Below, one piece after another: positions 25,314 to 34,074 of a stretch of DNA of 64,000 nucleotides. The stretch is from Curvibacter gracilis ATCC BAA-807 (GTDB taxonomy: Bacteria; Pseudomonadota; Gammaproteobacteria; Burkholderiales; Burkholderiaceae_C): the NCBI RefSeq assembly GCF_000518645.1, contig NZ_JADZ01000027.1, forward strand, positions 1 to 64,000. Direction: 5' to 3'. The notes under the pieces were generated by a model. The model was not told the DNA's origin. It ran no database searches and saw only the letters and a program-made list of their open reading frames with translations. Position 1 is the stretch's first letter. Every line of letters begins with the position of its first letter. The position numbers and the translations under genes are program-made.

Positions 25314-25655
25314 ATGATCGACCAAGTCCGACCCGCCAGCCTGAACGACTGGCTCCAGTCCCACCCCGGCGTCCAGCCCATCGTGCTGGACGTGCGCGAA
25401 CCCTGGGAGCTGCAGACCGCCAGCATCAAGCCGGCGGCGGACTACCGGCTGGTCAGCATTCCGATGGGAGAGATTCCGGCGCGACTGGCCGAACTGGACC
25501 CCGCCACCCCGGTGGCCTGCCTGTGCCACCACGGGGCCCGCAGCCAGCGCGTCGCTGCCTTTCTGGCAGCAAACGGTTTTGAATCGGTCGTCAACCTGGC
25601 CGGCGGCATCCACGCCTGGGCCCTGGAGCGCGACCCTGAAGTGCCCGTTTATTGA
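25314..25655 (+). CDS. Single-domain rhodanese-like protein
   Basis: A 113-residue GlpE-type rhodanese. The active-site loop is CLCHHGARSQRVAAFL, where the Cys of LCHHGARS is the sulphur acceptor; the fold also shows VLDVREPWELQTA and the C-terminal GFESVVNLAGGIHAWALERDPEVPVY. It sits 19 bases after the methyltransferase gene and 25 before tolC, a neighbourhood I recognise from other Burkholderiales. Its role there is not defined. Confidence 0.85.
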   Translation: MIDQVRPASLNDWLQSHPGVQPIVLDVREPWELQTASIKPAADYRLVSIPMGEIPARLAELDPATPVACLCHHGARSQRVAAFLAANGFESVVNLAGGIHAWALERDPEVPVY

Positions 25656-25680
25656 TGAACCTCCCCGGAGTGCCTTTTCC

Positions 25681-27057
25681 ATGCCTTCCCTGCAAGATTC
25701 TTTTCACGCCCTGCGGCGGCTGCCCGCGCTGCTGACCCTGATCGGCCTGGCCACGGGCTTGAGCGCGCTCACCACCCCGCTGCACGCCCAAAGCCTGGAC
25801 GAGCTGTACCAGGCGGCCCGCGACTATGACGCCAGCTACCGTGGCGCCCGCTCGCAGTTCGAGGCCACGCTGGCCCGCGCCGAACAGGCCAAGGCCAATC
25901 TGCGCCCCACCATCGGCATGCAGACCTCGATCACCCGCAACACGGTGTCAGGCAACATCGACACCGTGCCGTACTTCAAGCACCCCTATGGCGTGCGCCA
26001 GAACGGGGTCAGCCTGACCCAGCCGCTGTACCGCCCGGGCAACCTGGCCTCGTACCAGCAAGGCGAAAAGCTGCTGCAGCAGGCCGATGCCCAACTGGCC
26101 CTGGCCGAGCAGGACCTGATCGTGCGCGTGAGCCAGGCCTATTTCGACGTGCTGGCTGCGCAGGACAGCCTGGTCTTCGTGCAGGCCCAGAAGGTGGCGG
26201 TGGAAGAGCAACTCGCCTCGGCCCAGCGCAACTTCGAGGTGGGCACCGCGACCATCACCGACACGCGCGAGGCGCAGGCCCGGCGCGACCTGGTGCTGAG
26301 CCAAGAGATTGCGGCCCAGAACGACCTGCGGGTGAAGCGCCTGTTCCTCGATCAGCTGGTGGGCCGCAGCAACACCACCCCCAAGCCCCTGCAGCCGAAT
26401 GTGCCCATCAGCGCCCCGCCGGCCGAGCAGATCAGCCAATGGATTGAGGCCACCAACGAACACCCCAGCGTGCAACTGGCCCAGACCGCCGTCGACGTGG
26501 CCGAACTGGAAGTGCGCAAGGCCCAGGCCGGCGAAAAGCCCACGGTCGACCTCACGGGCAGCTATGGCTATGCCCGCAATGAGAACGGCTCCAGCCTCTC
26601 ACCCACCAGCACGGTCAGCTCACGCATCTACCAGGGCTCGATCGGCGTGACCATGAACATCCCGCTGTACGCCGGTGGTGCGCTGCAGAACCGCATCCGC
26701 GAAACCCTGTCGCTCGAAGACAAGGCCCGCAGCGACCTCGAGGCCGCCCGCCGCAACGTGGCCCAGGCCACCCGCAGCGCGTTCTACGGCGTGGTCTCCG
26801 GGGCCAGCCAGGTGCAGGCCCTGCAGGCGGCCGAGGCCTCCAGCCAGGTGGCCCTGGACGCCAACCGCCTGGGCTACCAGGTGGGCGTGCGCATCAACAT
26901 CGATGTGCTGAACTCGCAAAGCCAGCTCTACCAGACCAAGCGCGACCTGGCCCAGGCCCGCTACAACGTGCTGCTGGGCGGCCTGAAGCTGCGCCAGGCC
27001 AACGGCAGCCTCAAGCCCGAAGACCTGCAGGCGGTCAATCAGTTGCTGGTGCCTTGA
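25681..27057 (+). CDS. tolC: TolC-family outer-membrane efflux channel
   Basis: Outer-membrane channel of 458 residues serving tripartite efflux and type I secretion. A signal peptide (about residues 1-36, ending LHA) is followed by two TolC repeats. The first carries SLDELYQAARDYDASYRGARSQFEATLARAEQAKANLRPTIG and the second EVRKAQAGEKPTVDLTGSYGYARNENG. Long alpha-helical stretches (QATRSAFYGVVSGASQVQALQAAEASSQVALDANRLGYQVGVRINIDVLNSQSQLYQTKRDLAQARYNVL) form the periplasmic tunnel. GGAG at about 25664 supports the ATG at 25681. Confidence 0.95.
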   Translation: MPSLQDSFHALRRLPALLTLIGLATGLSALTTPLHAQSLDELYQAARDYDASYRGARSQFEATLARAEQAKANLRPTIGMQTSITRNTVSGNIDTVPYFKHPYGVRQNGVSLTQPLYRPGNLASYQQGEKLLQQADAQLALAEQDLIVRVSQAYFDVLAAQDSLVFVQAQKVAVEEQLASAQRNFEVGTATITDTREAQARRDLVLSQEIAAQNDLRVKRLFLDQLVGRSNTTPKPLQPNVPISAPPAEQISQWIEATNEHPSVQLAQTAVDVAELEVRKAQAGEKPTVDLTGSYGYARNENGSSLSPTSTVSSRIYQGSIGVTMNIPLYAGGALQNRIRETLSLEDKARSDLEAARRNVAQATRSAFYGVVSGASQVQALQAAEASSQVALDANRLGYQVGVRINIDVLNSQSQLYQTKRDLAQARYNVLLGGLKLRQANGSLKPEDLQAVNQLLVP

Positions 27058-27122
27058 GTCCAGGGCCAGGGCACAGCGCTGCCCCGCCGTAGAATCAGCC
27101 TTCAAGTATGGGAGCCGACCTG

Positions 27123-27413
27123 ATGAGACCCTCTGAAGCCCTGGCCTTGAACCGAGCCGCTATTCGAGACGTCGTCGCCTCTCACCGCGCCGGCAATGCC
27201 CGCGTGTTCGGCTCGGTGCTGCACGGCCACGATACCGACAACAGCGACCTGGACATCCTGATTGATCCGACCCCACAAACGACGCTGTTCGATATCGGCG
27301 CCATCATGCACGACCTGCGCAAGCTGCTGGGTGTGCCAGTGGACGTGCTCACGCCCAATGCCCTGCCAGAAAGTTTCAGGGCCAGGGTCCTGGCGGAGGC
27401 ACGTCCAATATGA
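27123..27413 (+). CDS. mntA: MntA-like minimal nucleotidyltransferase antitoxin
   Basis: Small nucleotidyltransferase, 96 residues, paired with a HEPN protein. It carries the full GSX10DXD catalytic motif (FGSVLHGHDTDNSDLDILID). In characterised MntA/HepT pairs the transferase adenylylates a tyrosine of HepT and so silences its RNase. I chose the ATG at 27123 because GGAG lies eight bases upstream; another ATG is at 27108. The stop overlaps the hepT start (ATGA). The local GC content is lower than its neighbours, consistent with recent insertion between tolC and waaA. Confidence 0.85.
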   Translation: MRPSEALALNRAAIRDVVASHRAGNARVFGSVLHGHDTDNSDLDILIDPTPQTTLFDIGAIMHDLRKLLGVPVDVLTPNALPESFRARVLAEARPI

Positions 27414-27799
27414 GTCGGGATCTCCAGCGTTTGCCAGACTATCTGGCGCACATCCTGGAAGCCATAGAGCGCATCGACAGCTATACCCGACATCTGGACG
27501 CCAAGGCCTTCACCAACGAGAAGTTGGTACAGGACGCAGTGATCCGCAACCTGGAAGTCATCGGCGAGGCGGGTAACAACATTGAAAAGCACCACCCTGG
27601 CTTTGCTGCAGCGCACCCGGAACTGCCACTGTCGATTGCCTACGACATGCGCAATGCCCTCGCCCATGGTTACTTCAAGGTGGACCTTGCAGTCGTCTGG
27701 CAAACGATCCAGAGTGACCTGCCAGAGTTGAAGGTGCGCATCACCAGGGCCCGAGAAGACCTTCTAGACGGTCAGGATCCAGCAATGTTGGGGCCTTGA
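27410..27799 (+). CDS. hepT: HepT-like HEPN-domain (DUF86) RNase toxin
   Basis: HEPN-domain protein of 129 residues, the toxin partner of MntA. The RX4HXY active motif is in MRNALAHGYF, and the upstream helix EKLVQDAVIRNLEVIGEAGNNIEKH is typical of DUF86. The Tyr of that motif is the residue adenylylated by MntA in characterised systems. Its start overlaps mntA by four bases. The last 28 bases overlap the 3' end of the convergent waaA gene, so both C-termini share DNA. Confidence 0.85.
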   Translation: MSRDLQRLPDYLAHILEAIERIDSYTRHLDAKAFTNEKLVQDAVIRNLEVIGEAGNNIEKHHPGFAAAHPELPLSIAYDMRNALAHGYFKVDLAVVWQTIQSDLPELKVRITRAREDLLDGQDPAMLGP

Positions 27800-29118
27800 G
27801 TTCGGCGGCCCCCCTCAGCCCACAACCCAGCCGCCGCCTCAGCCGTGCGCTGCGCCGCCCCCCGGTGCGCCTGGGTGAAGGCCACCGCAGCCTGCGCCGC
27901 ATCCAGACAACGGCGCTCGTCGGCCAGCAAAGCCTGGGCCTGGCCCACCGCATGGGCCATGTCGCTGACGCGCCAGGCGGCGCCCGCCTCCAGGGCCAGT
28001 TCCACCGCATCGGCAAAATTGAAGGTGTGCGGGCCCACCAGCACCGGGCAGCCGCTGGCACAGGCCTCGATCAGGTTCTGCCCCCCCAGTGGCTCGAAAC
28101 TGCCCCCCAGCAAGGCCAGGCGGGCCAAGCGGTAATACAGGGCCATTTCGCCGAGTGAATCGCCCATCCAGACATCGGCCTGGGGTGGCAACACCGGGGC
28201 GGCCAGGTCGCCCCATTGGCTGCGCCGGGCCACCGTCAGGCCGGCACTCTTGAACAGGGCCGCCACCTCGTCAAAGCGCTGCGGATGCCGCGGCACCACC
28301 AGCCACTGGATGGCCGCATTGCCCACGCTGCCGGCATTGCTGCGCCAGCTTTCGATCAGGGCCGCCTCCTCGCCTTCGCGCGAGCTGGCCAGCAGCACCA
28401 CACGCTGCCCCCGCTCGTTGTCCAGGCGGCGCGCCAAGGCCCGCCCCAGTGCCTGCTGGGCCTCATCGGGCTGGGCATCGAATTTGACATTGCCCAGCAC
28501 TGCCCGCACCGGCGCCCCCACCGAGCGCAGCCGGGCCGCGTCGTCTTCGGTCTGGGCCCAGACTGCGCTGAAGCCCCGGTAGGCAGGCCCGCTGAGCCAG
28601 CGCAGGCGCTGGGCCGCAGCCCGTGAACGTTCGTTGAGCCGGGCATTGGCCAGCGCCAGCGGGATCCCAGCGCCCTGACAAGCCGCGATCAGATTGGGCC
28701 AGACCTCGGTTTCCATGATCAGCCCCAGCGCGGGCCGGAAATGGCGCACGAAACGCTGCACCGCCGCCGGCGTGTCCCAGGGCTGCCAGACCTGCACATC
28801 GCCTTCGCGCAGCAGGCGCTGCCCTTCGGCCCGGCCGGTGGCCGTGCCATGGGTCAGCAGCAAGCGGAACGGCCAGCCGCGGCGGGCCCATTCCGAGCGC
28901 AGCGCCGCGATCAGGATGCCGGCGGCCCGGGTCTCGCCGAGCGACACGGCGTGCACCCAGACAAAACCTTGCCCGGGCGCTTGGCTGTAGTGACCGAATC
29001 GCTCTTCGATCGCCTCCAGGTAACCCGGCTCGTTGACCCCGCGGCGCGCGAGCTTGCGCCGCAACAGGGGCTGTGCCGCCACCAGGGCGGAAGAATAGAG
29101 GGCGCGCGCCAACGTCAT
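27772..29118 (-). CDS. waaA: 3-deoxy-D-manno-octulosonic acid (Kdo) transferase
   Basis: GT30 glycosyltransferase that adds Kdo to the lipid A precursor at the cytoplasmic face of the inner membrane, joining lipid A to LPS core. The 448-residue protein has the N-terminal membrane-associated stretch, the acceptor domain motifs FVWVHAVSLGETRAA, LLLTHGTATGR and GLIMETEVWPNLI, and the donor domain with VVPRHPQRFDEV and GGSFEPLGGQNLIEACASGCPVLVGPHTFNF. The C-terminus overlaps hepT. The gene is convergent to the tolC cluster. Confidence 0.95.
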   Translation of the reverse strand: MTLARALYSSALVAAQPLLRRKLARRGVNEPGYLEAIEERFGHYSQAPGQGFVWVHAVSLGETRAAGILIAALRSEWARRGWPFRLLLTHGTATGRAEGQRLLREGDVQVWQPWDTPAAVQRFVRHFRPALGLIMETEVWPNLIAACQGAGIPLALANARLNERSRAAAQRLRWLSGPAYRGFSAVWAQTEDDAARLRSVGAPVRAVLGNVKFDAQPDEAQQALGRALARRLDNERGQRVVLLASSREGEEAALIESWRSNAGSVGNAAIQWLVVPRHPQRFDEVAALFKSAGLTVARRSQWGDLAAPVLPPQADVWMGDSLGEMALYYRLARLALLGGSFEPLGGQNLIEACASGCPVLVGPHTFNFADAVELALEAGAAWRVSDMAHAVGQAQALLADERRCLDAAQAAVAFTQAHRGAAQRTAEAAAGLWAEGGRRTQGPNIAGS

Positions 29119-29172
29119 GCGCGGCCAGCCTGGGGATGGCGGGGGGATGCGGTCAAGGCTTTGGGCGCCGGG

Positions 29173-30588
29173 TCAGTGGGCCGCGCTGCCGACCTGGGCA
29201 TCGGGCTTGATCTGGCGCAGCAGGGCCAGCATATCGCCTTCGATGCGGTGCAGGGCCTCGGCGTTCTGCCCCTCAAAGCGCAGCACCAGCACCGGCGTGG
29301 TGTTGGAGGCACGGATCAGGCCAAAGCCGTCGGCCCAGTCCACCCGCAGGCCGTCGATGGCCGAGATGGCCGGTGTGGCACTGTCACCCCGCGCCGTGGC
29401 GCGCTGCGCCAGGAACTCAGGGGCGGCGGCCTGCAACTCGGCCGTGACACGGTGCGGCTCGCCTTCGGCGCAGGCCACATTCAACTCGGGCGTCGAATGG
29501 CTTTGCGGCAGGCCGTTGAGCACCGCATTGGCATCGGGGTGGCGGCTCAGGATCTCCAGCAGGCGGCAACCGGCATAGGTGCCGTCGTCAAAGCCGTACC
29601 AGCGCTCCTTGAAGAAGATGTGGCCGCTCATCTCGCCGCCGAGGGGGGCGTTGGTTTCGCGCATGCGGGCCTTGATCAGCGAGTGGCCGGTCTTGAACAT
29701 CACCGGCACCCCGCCGGCGGCCGCGATCTCGGGCGCCAGGCGCTGGGTGCATTTGACGTCGAACACGATCTCGCCGCCCGGCACCCGCGACAGCACGTCG
29801 CGCGCAAACAGCATCATCTGGCGGTCGGGGAAGATGTTCTGGCCGTCCTTGGTGACGATGCCCAGGCGGTCGCCGTCGCCATCAAAAGCCAGGCCCAGTT
29901 CGGCGTCACCGGCCTGCAAGGCGGCCATCAGGTCGCGCAGGTTCTCGGGCTTGCTGGGGTCGGGGTGGTGGTTGGGAAAGTCGCCATCGACCTCGCTGAA
30001 CAATTCAGTCACCTCGCAACCCAGGGCGCGGAAGATGGCCGGCGCCGACGCGCCGGCAATGCCGTTGCCCGAGTCGACCACGATCTTCAGCGGACGGGCC
30101 AGCTTCACATCGCCCACGATGCGATCACGGTAGGCCGGGCCCACATCGGCCTCGCGCACACTGCCGCCGGCCAGGCGCGGGGCGCTGTCGGCTTCCATGG
30201 TGCGGCGCAGGGCCTGGATCTCATCGCCATAGATGGCCTTGCCGGCCAGCACCATCTTGAAGCCGTTGTAGTCCTTGGGGTTGTGGCTGCCGGTCACCTG
30301 GATGCCGCTGCGGCACAGGGTGCTGGCGGCAAAGTACAGCATCGGCGTGGTCACCGCACCCACATCGATCACCTCGATGCCCGCCGCCACCAGGCCACGG
30401 ATCAGGGCCTGCACCAGGGACGGGCCGCTGAGGCGCCCATCACGCCCCACCGCCACCGTCTTTTCACCCAGGGCCTGGGCAGCCGCCCCGAACGCCAGCC
30501 CCAGGGCCTCGGCCACCTCGGTGTTGAGGGTCGTGGGCACAATGCCCCGGATGTCGTATGCCTTGAAGATCGCTGCGTTCACTTGCAT
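29173..30588 (-). CDS. Phosphomannomutase/phosphoglucomutase (AlgC-type)
   Basis: Alpha-D-phosphohexomutase, 471 residues, interconverting 1- and 6-phosphates of mannose or glucose for LPS, capsule or exopolysaccharide precursors. The phosphoserine loop is VTGSHNPKDYNGFK, the metal loop DGDGDRLGIV, the sugar loop GGEMSGHIFF and the C-terminal phosphate loop RASNTTPVLVLRFEG. The start ATG (MQVNAAIFKAYDIRGI) at 30588 is favoured over a GTG at 30633. It lies just upstream of waaA on the same strand, fitting envelope polysaccharide synthesis. Confidence 0.9.
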   Translation of the reverse strand: MQVNAAIFKAYDIRGIVPTTLNTEVAEALGLAFGAAAQALGEKTVAVGRDGRLSGPSLVQALIRGLVAAGIEVIDVGAVTTPMLYFAASTLCRSGIQVTGSHNPKDYNGFKMVLAGKAIYGDEIQALRRTMEADSAPRLAGGSVREADVGPAYRDRIVGDVKLARPLKIVVDSGNGIAGASAPAIFRALGCEVTELFSEVDGDFPNHHPDPSKPENLRDLMAALQAGDAELGLAFDGDGDRLGIVTKDGQNIFPDRQMMLFARDVLSRVPGGEIVFDVKCTQRLAPEIAAAGGVPVMFKTGHSLIKARMRETNAPLGGEMSGHIFFKERWYGFDDGTYAGCRLLEILSRHPDANAVLNGLPQSHSTPELNVACAEGEPHRVTAELQAAAPEFLAQRATARGDSATPAISAIDGLRVDWADGFGLIRASNTTPVLVLRFEGQNAEALHRIEGDMLALLRQIKPDAQVGSAAH

Positions 30589-30655
30589 GGATGGAACCCG
30601 TACGGAGGGTGTGTCGCTGGAAAAAACCGGCACGCCCGTGCCGGAACTCCGCCCG

Positions 30656-30707
30656 ATTGTAGTGAGGGGAAAGCCTGAGTTGACAATTTCTTACTCCTCC
30701 GTTTAGG
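30656..30707. promoter_or_regulatory. Overlapping divergent promoters for the hexomutase and ada-alkA genes
   Basis: TTGACA at 30680-30685 with a weak TTTAGG 16 bp downstream (30702-30707) could drive ada-alkA. The same bases read on the other strand give TGTCAA, 18 bp before TACAAT (minus strand, 30656-30661), a good -10 for the hexomutase gene. The two -35 boxes therefore share sequence, so the promoters may compete. Confidence 0.5.
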
Positions 30708-30765
30708 CGAAAGACGGTGTCCGAAAACGGCCAGCGCATCCACCGGCTCTGCGTATCATGCCGCC

Positions 30766-32397
30766 ATGCCCTCGCCATCCACCCCTGCCAAAGGACTGTC
30801 CGCGGTCCATGCACATCCAGGCCCTCCGGCCGGGCTGCAGGGCCTGAGCGCAGACCCCGAGGCCTGCTACCTGGCTTTGAGCACCCGCGATGCGCGCTTT
30901 GATGGCCATTTCTTCACCGGCGTCACCAGCACCGGCATCTATTGCCGCCCGGTCTGCACCGTGCGGGCGCCCAAGCGTGAGAACTGCCGCTTTTTCGAGT
31001 TGGCCGCCCAGGCCGAGCAGGCGGGCTTTCGGCCTTGTCTGCGCTGCCGGCCCGAACTGGCGCCCCAGACCCTGGCCTGGTCCAGCACGGATGCACGCCG
31101 GATTCTGGCCGCCGAGGCCGCACGCTGGCTCGACGACCCCCGCCACTGGCCGCATGCCGGCGAACGCGATGCCGACCCCGTGATGACGCGACTGGCCGAT
31201 CACCTGGGGGTGAGTGACCGGCACCTGAGGCGCATCTTTGAAGCCAGCCTGGGCGTGGCGCCTTTGCGCTACCTGCAGACACGGCGCCTGCTGGCTGCCA
31301 AGCAGTTGCTGACCGACACCGCCTTGCCGGTGACCGAGGTGGCACAGGCCAGCGGTTTTGCCAGCCTGCGCCGATTCAACGCTGCCTTTGTCGAACACTA
31401 CGGCCTCAACCCCAGCCAGTGGCGCAAAAGCCCGGGCGTGGCCGGGCAGGCCCAGGCCGCCATCCGACTGGCCTACCGCCCGCCTTACGACCAGGATGGA
31501 CTGGCCCGCTTTCTGGCTCAACGGGCCTTGCAGGGCCTCGAGACTGTGACGCCGGGGTCGGACGGCCTGCGGGTGGCGCGCACCCTGCGCCTGCCGCCGC
31601 TGCCCGGTGGAACCGCCCCCCTGCTGGGCTGGGTGCAGGTGCACTGGCCGACACAAGTCCAGCAAGTGCTGTTGCGCTGCAGCGAGAGTCTGAGCCCCGC
31701 CCTGCCCACACTGATCCGACGGGTGCGCCAATGGCTGGATCTGGATGCCGACCCGGGCGCCATCGACCAGGTGCTGGCCCCCCACTTCGGGTCGCTGAAC
31801 GGCCTGCGCGTGCCGGGCACGCTGGACGGGTTTGAGCTGGCGGTGCGGGCCATCCTGGGGCAGCAGGTCACCGTGGCGGGCGGACGCACACTGTGCCAAC
31901 GCCTGGTCGATCGGCTGGGCCCGGCCCTGCCCACCGATGCCGACACCCCTACCGGCCTGAACCGGCTGTTCCCTGACGCTGCCACGCTGGCTGCCCTGGA
32001 CGATGGTCAGGGCCTGGCGCCCTGCCTGGGCGAACTGGGCATCGTGCGGCAACGCCAGCGCGCCCTGCTGGCCCTGGCGCAGGCGGTGCACACCGGGCGC
32101 CTGGCCCTGGATGGCGGTGCCCCGCTGGCCCAGACCTTGGCCGGGCTCACCGCCCTGCCCGGCGTCGGCGACTGGACAGCGCAGTACATTGCGCTGCGCG
32201 CCCTGCGCTGGCCCGATGCATTTCCAGCCGGTGATGGGGTGCTGCAAGACCGCCTGGGCACCCGCCCACCCGGCAGCACGCCACGCCAACGCCTGCTGGC
32301 CACCGAGGCCGCATCGGCGGCATGGAAACCCTGGCGCGGCTATGCTGTGCTGCGCATCTGGGAACATGGCCCGCCCTCGGCAGTCGGCAGCGACTGA
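30766..32397 (+). CDS. Ada-AlkA fusion: methyl-sensing regulator plus 3-methyladenine DNA glycosylase
   Basis: A 543-residue fusion of adaptive-response functions. Residues about 30-105 form the Ada zinc/methyl-phosphotriester domain with GIYCRPVCTVRAPKRENCRFF and the second Cys pair FRPCLRCRPE. An AraC-type helix-turn-helix follows (about 140-220, HLGVSDRHLRRIFEASLGVAPLRYLQTRRLLAAKQLL). Then come the AlkA N-terminal domain and an HhH-GPD glycosylase with AILGQQVTVAGGRTL and LPGVGDWTAQYIALRAL, where the Asp is catalytic. The O6-methylguanine transferase domain of Ada is absent here and is supplied by ogt 52 bases downstream. Confidence 0.9.
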   Translation: MPSPSTPAKGLSAVHAHPGPPAGLQGLSADPEACYLALSTRDARFDGHFFTGVTSTGIYCRPVCTVRAPKRENCRFFELAAQAEQAGFRPCLRCRPELAPQTLAWSSTDARRILAAEAARWLDDPRHWPHAGERDADPVMTRLADHLGVSDRHLRRIFEASLGVAPLRYLQTRRLLAAKQLLTDTALPVTEVAQASGFASLRRFNAAFVEHYGLNPSQWRKSPGVAGQAQAAIRLAYRPPYDQDGLARFLAQRALQGLETVTPGSDGLRVARTLRLPPLPGGTAPLLGWVQVHWPTQVQQVLLRCSESLSPALPTLIRRVRQWLDLDADPGAIDQVLAPHFGSLNGLRVPGTLDGFELAVRAILGQQVTVAGGRTLCQRLVDRLGPALPTDADTPTGLNRLFPDAATLAALDDGQGLAPCLGELGIVRQRQRALLALAQAVHTGRLALDGGAPLAQTLAGLTALPGVGDWTAQYIALRALRWPDAFPAGDGVLQDRLGTRPPGSTPRQRLLATEAASAAWKPWRGYAVLRIWEHGPPSAVGSD

Positions 32398-32449
32398 ATC
32401 TGGCGACCGGCCCCTCTTCCTTCCCGCACTCACCCCACAGGATCTGCAG

Positions 32450-33007
32450 ATGAACTCCCCCTCCGAACGGGTTCAGTTGGTGTTCGACACCACGCTGGGC
32501 CCCATGCACCTGGCGGCCAGCCCGCGCGGCCTGGCAGGCGCCTGGTTTGCCGGCCAGCGCCATGCCCCGGCCCAGCTCGAGGGCGCGCACGCGTGGCCGC
32601 TGGCACCTGAGCACCCGCTGCTGCGGCAGGCCCGTGATGAACTGCAGGCCTACCTGCAAGGCCGGCTGCGCGTGTTCTCGGTCCCGCTGGACCTGAGCAG
32701 TGGCACACCGTTTCAGCAGGCCGTGTGGCAAGCCTTGTTGCACATTCCCTGCGGCCAATTGCAGGGTTATGGGGCCCTGGCCGCCCAGCTGGGCCGCCCC
32801 TCGGCGGCTCGGGCGGTGGGCGCGGCCGTGGGCCGCAACCCGGTGTCGGTCATCGTGCCCTGCCACCGGGTGGTGGGTGCCGACGGCAGCCTGACCGGCT
32901 ATGCCGGCGGGCTGGAACGCAAGCAGGCGCTGTTGCGTCTCGAAGGCGTCGCCCAGCATGAACAGCGCGCCGGCCAGGCCCCGCTGTGGACCGAGGTCAC
33001 GGCATGA
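32450..33007 (+). CDS. ogt: Methylated-DNA--[protein]-cysteine S-methyltransferase
   Basis: Suicide repair protein that removes the methyl group from O6-methylguanine. The 185-residue protein has the DNA-binding segment TPFQQAVWQALLHIPCGQLQGYGALAAQLGRPSAARAVGAAVGRNPVSVIVPCHRVVGADGSLTGYAGGLERKQALLRLEG, with the acceptor Cys in PCHRV. The N-terminal domain is the variable Ogt/Ada-C type. It follows ada-alkA, so the operon combines direct reversal and base excision of alkylation damage. Its stop overlaps the EamA gene start. Confidence 0.95.
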   Translation: MNSPSERVQLVFDTTLGPMHLAASPRGLAGAWFAGQRHAPAQLEGAHAWPLAPEHPLLRQARDELQAYLQGRLRVFSVPLDLSSGTPFQQAVWQALLHIPCGQLQGYGALAAQLGRPSAARAVGAAVGRNPVSVIVPCHRVVGADGSLTGYAGGLERKQALLRLEGVAQHEQRAGQAPLWTEVTA

Positions 33008-33873
33008 GCGCAGCCTGGGTGTTGGAGTTTGTGCTGCTGGCTGCGCTGTGGGGCGCGTCTTTTCTGTTCATGCGCCTGGGGGCCTCGGAGTTCGGCCCGC
33101 TGGCCACGGCGGGGTTGCGGGTGATTCTGGCCACGGTCTTTTTGTGGCCCATCATGGTCTCGCGGGGGCAGTGGCCGGCGCTGAAGGCGCAATGGCGGGC
33201 CATTTTGCTGATCGGGGTGGTGAATTCGGCGATTCCGTTTGCCCTCTATGCCTGGGCCGTGTTGTCCATCAACACCGGGCTCGCCGCCATCCTGAATGCC
33301 ACCACGCCCTTGTGCGGAGCCTTGCTGGCCTGGCTGTGGCTGGGCGAGCGCCCGGGCCGCATGAAGGCGCTGGGCCTGGCCATCGGGTTCACGGGCGTGG
33401 TGCTGCTGGCGCTCGACAAGGCCAGCTTCAAGCCCGGTGGCAGCGGCTTCGCGGTGCTGGCCTGCCTGGCCGCCACCTTCTGCTATGGCTGGGCCGCCAA
33501 CCTGACACGGCGCTACCTCAGTGGGGTGCCCGCCCTGGCCAATGCCACCGGCAGCCAATTGGGCTCGGCCCTGGTGCTGGCCTTGCCGACGGCGCTGTCG
33601 TGGCCGTCGCAGGCGCCCAGCCTGCAGGCCTGGGCCGCCATCGCGGCAATTGCGGTGTTCTGCACCGGCATTGCCTACATCCTGTACTTCCGCCTCATCC
33701 TGCACGCCGGCCCCGCGCGCGCCATGACGGTGACCTTCGTCACGCCGCTGTTCGCCGTGGCGTATGGCGGCCTGTTCCTGGGCGAGCAGATCACGCCCTG
33801 GATGGTGCTGTGCGGGGTGGTGATCGTGTGCGGAACCGCACTGTCCACCGGCCTGATCCAGATCAAAAAATAG
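33004..33873 (+). CDS. EamA/DMT-superfamily transporter
   Basis: Ten-helix drug/metabolite transporter of 289 residues made of two EamA repeats. The first contains LLAALWGASFLFMRLGASEFGPLATAGLRV and SINTGLAAILNATTPLCGALLAWLWLGERP; the second GIAYILYFRLILHAGPARAMTVTFVTPLFAVAYGGLFLGEQIT. The ATG at 33004 overlaps the ogt stop by four bases, so it is translationally coupled to the alkylation repair genes; whether it exports anything linked to that stress is unknown. The substrate cannot be read from sequence. Confidence 0.85.
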   Translation: MSAAWVLEFVLLAALWGASFLFMRLGASEFGPLATAGLRVILATVFLWPIMVSRGQWPALKAQWRAILLIGVVNSAIPFALYAWAVLSINTGLAAILNATTPLCGALLAWLWLGERPGRMKALGLAIGFTGVVLLALDKASFKPGGSGFAVLACLAATFCYGWAANLTRRYLSGVPALANATGSQLGSALVLALPTALSWPSQAPSLQAWAAIAAIAVFCTGIAYILYFRLILHAGPARAMTVTFVTPLFAVAYGGLFLGEQITPWMVLCGVVIVCGTALSTGLIQIKK

Positions 33874-34074
33874 CGGAACGCATTCCGAGCAAGGCGCCTC
33901 CCAGGGTTTGCCCGCCCTCAGACACGGCCCACCTCGCCCTGGGACGGGCTGTCAGCCCTCTACACTTGGGTTCATTGAGCAGTCCGGCGCCCTGCCCCTG
34001 GCCCAAGGCTTCAGCGGCAGTCGCAGGGGCCGGAGCCGGTGTGCACGGCTTCATGACAGGAACGAGGTGATGGG

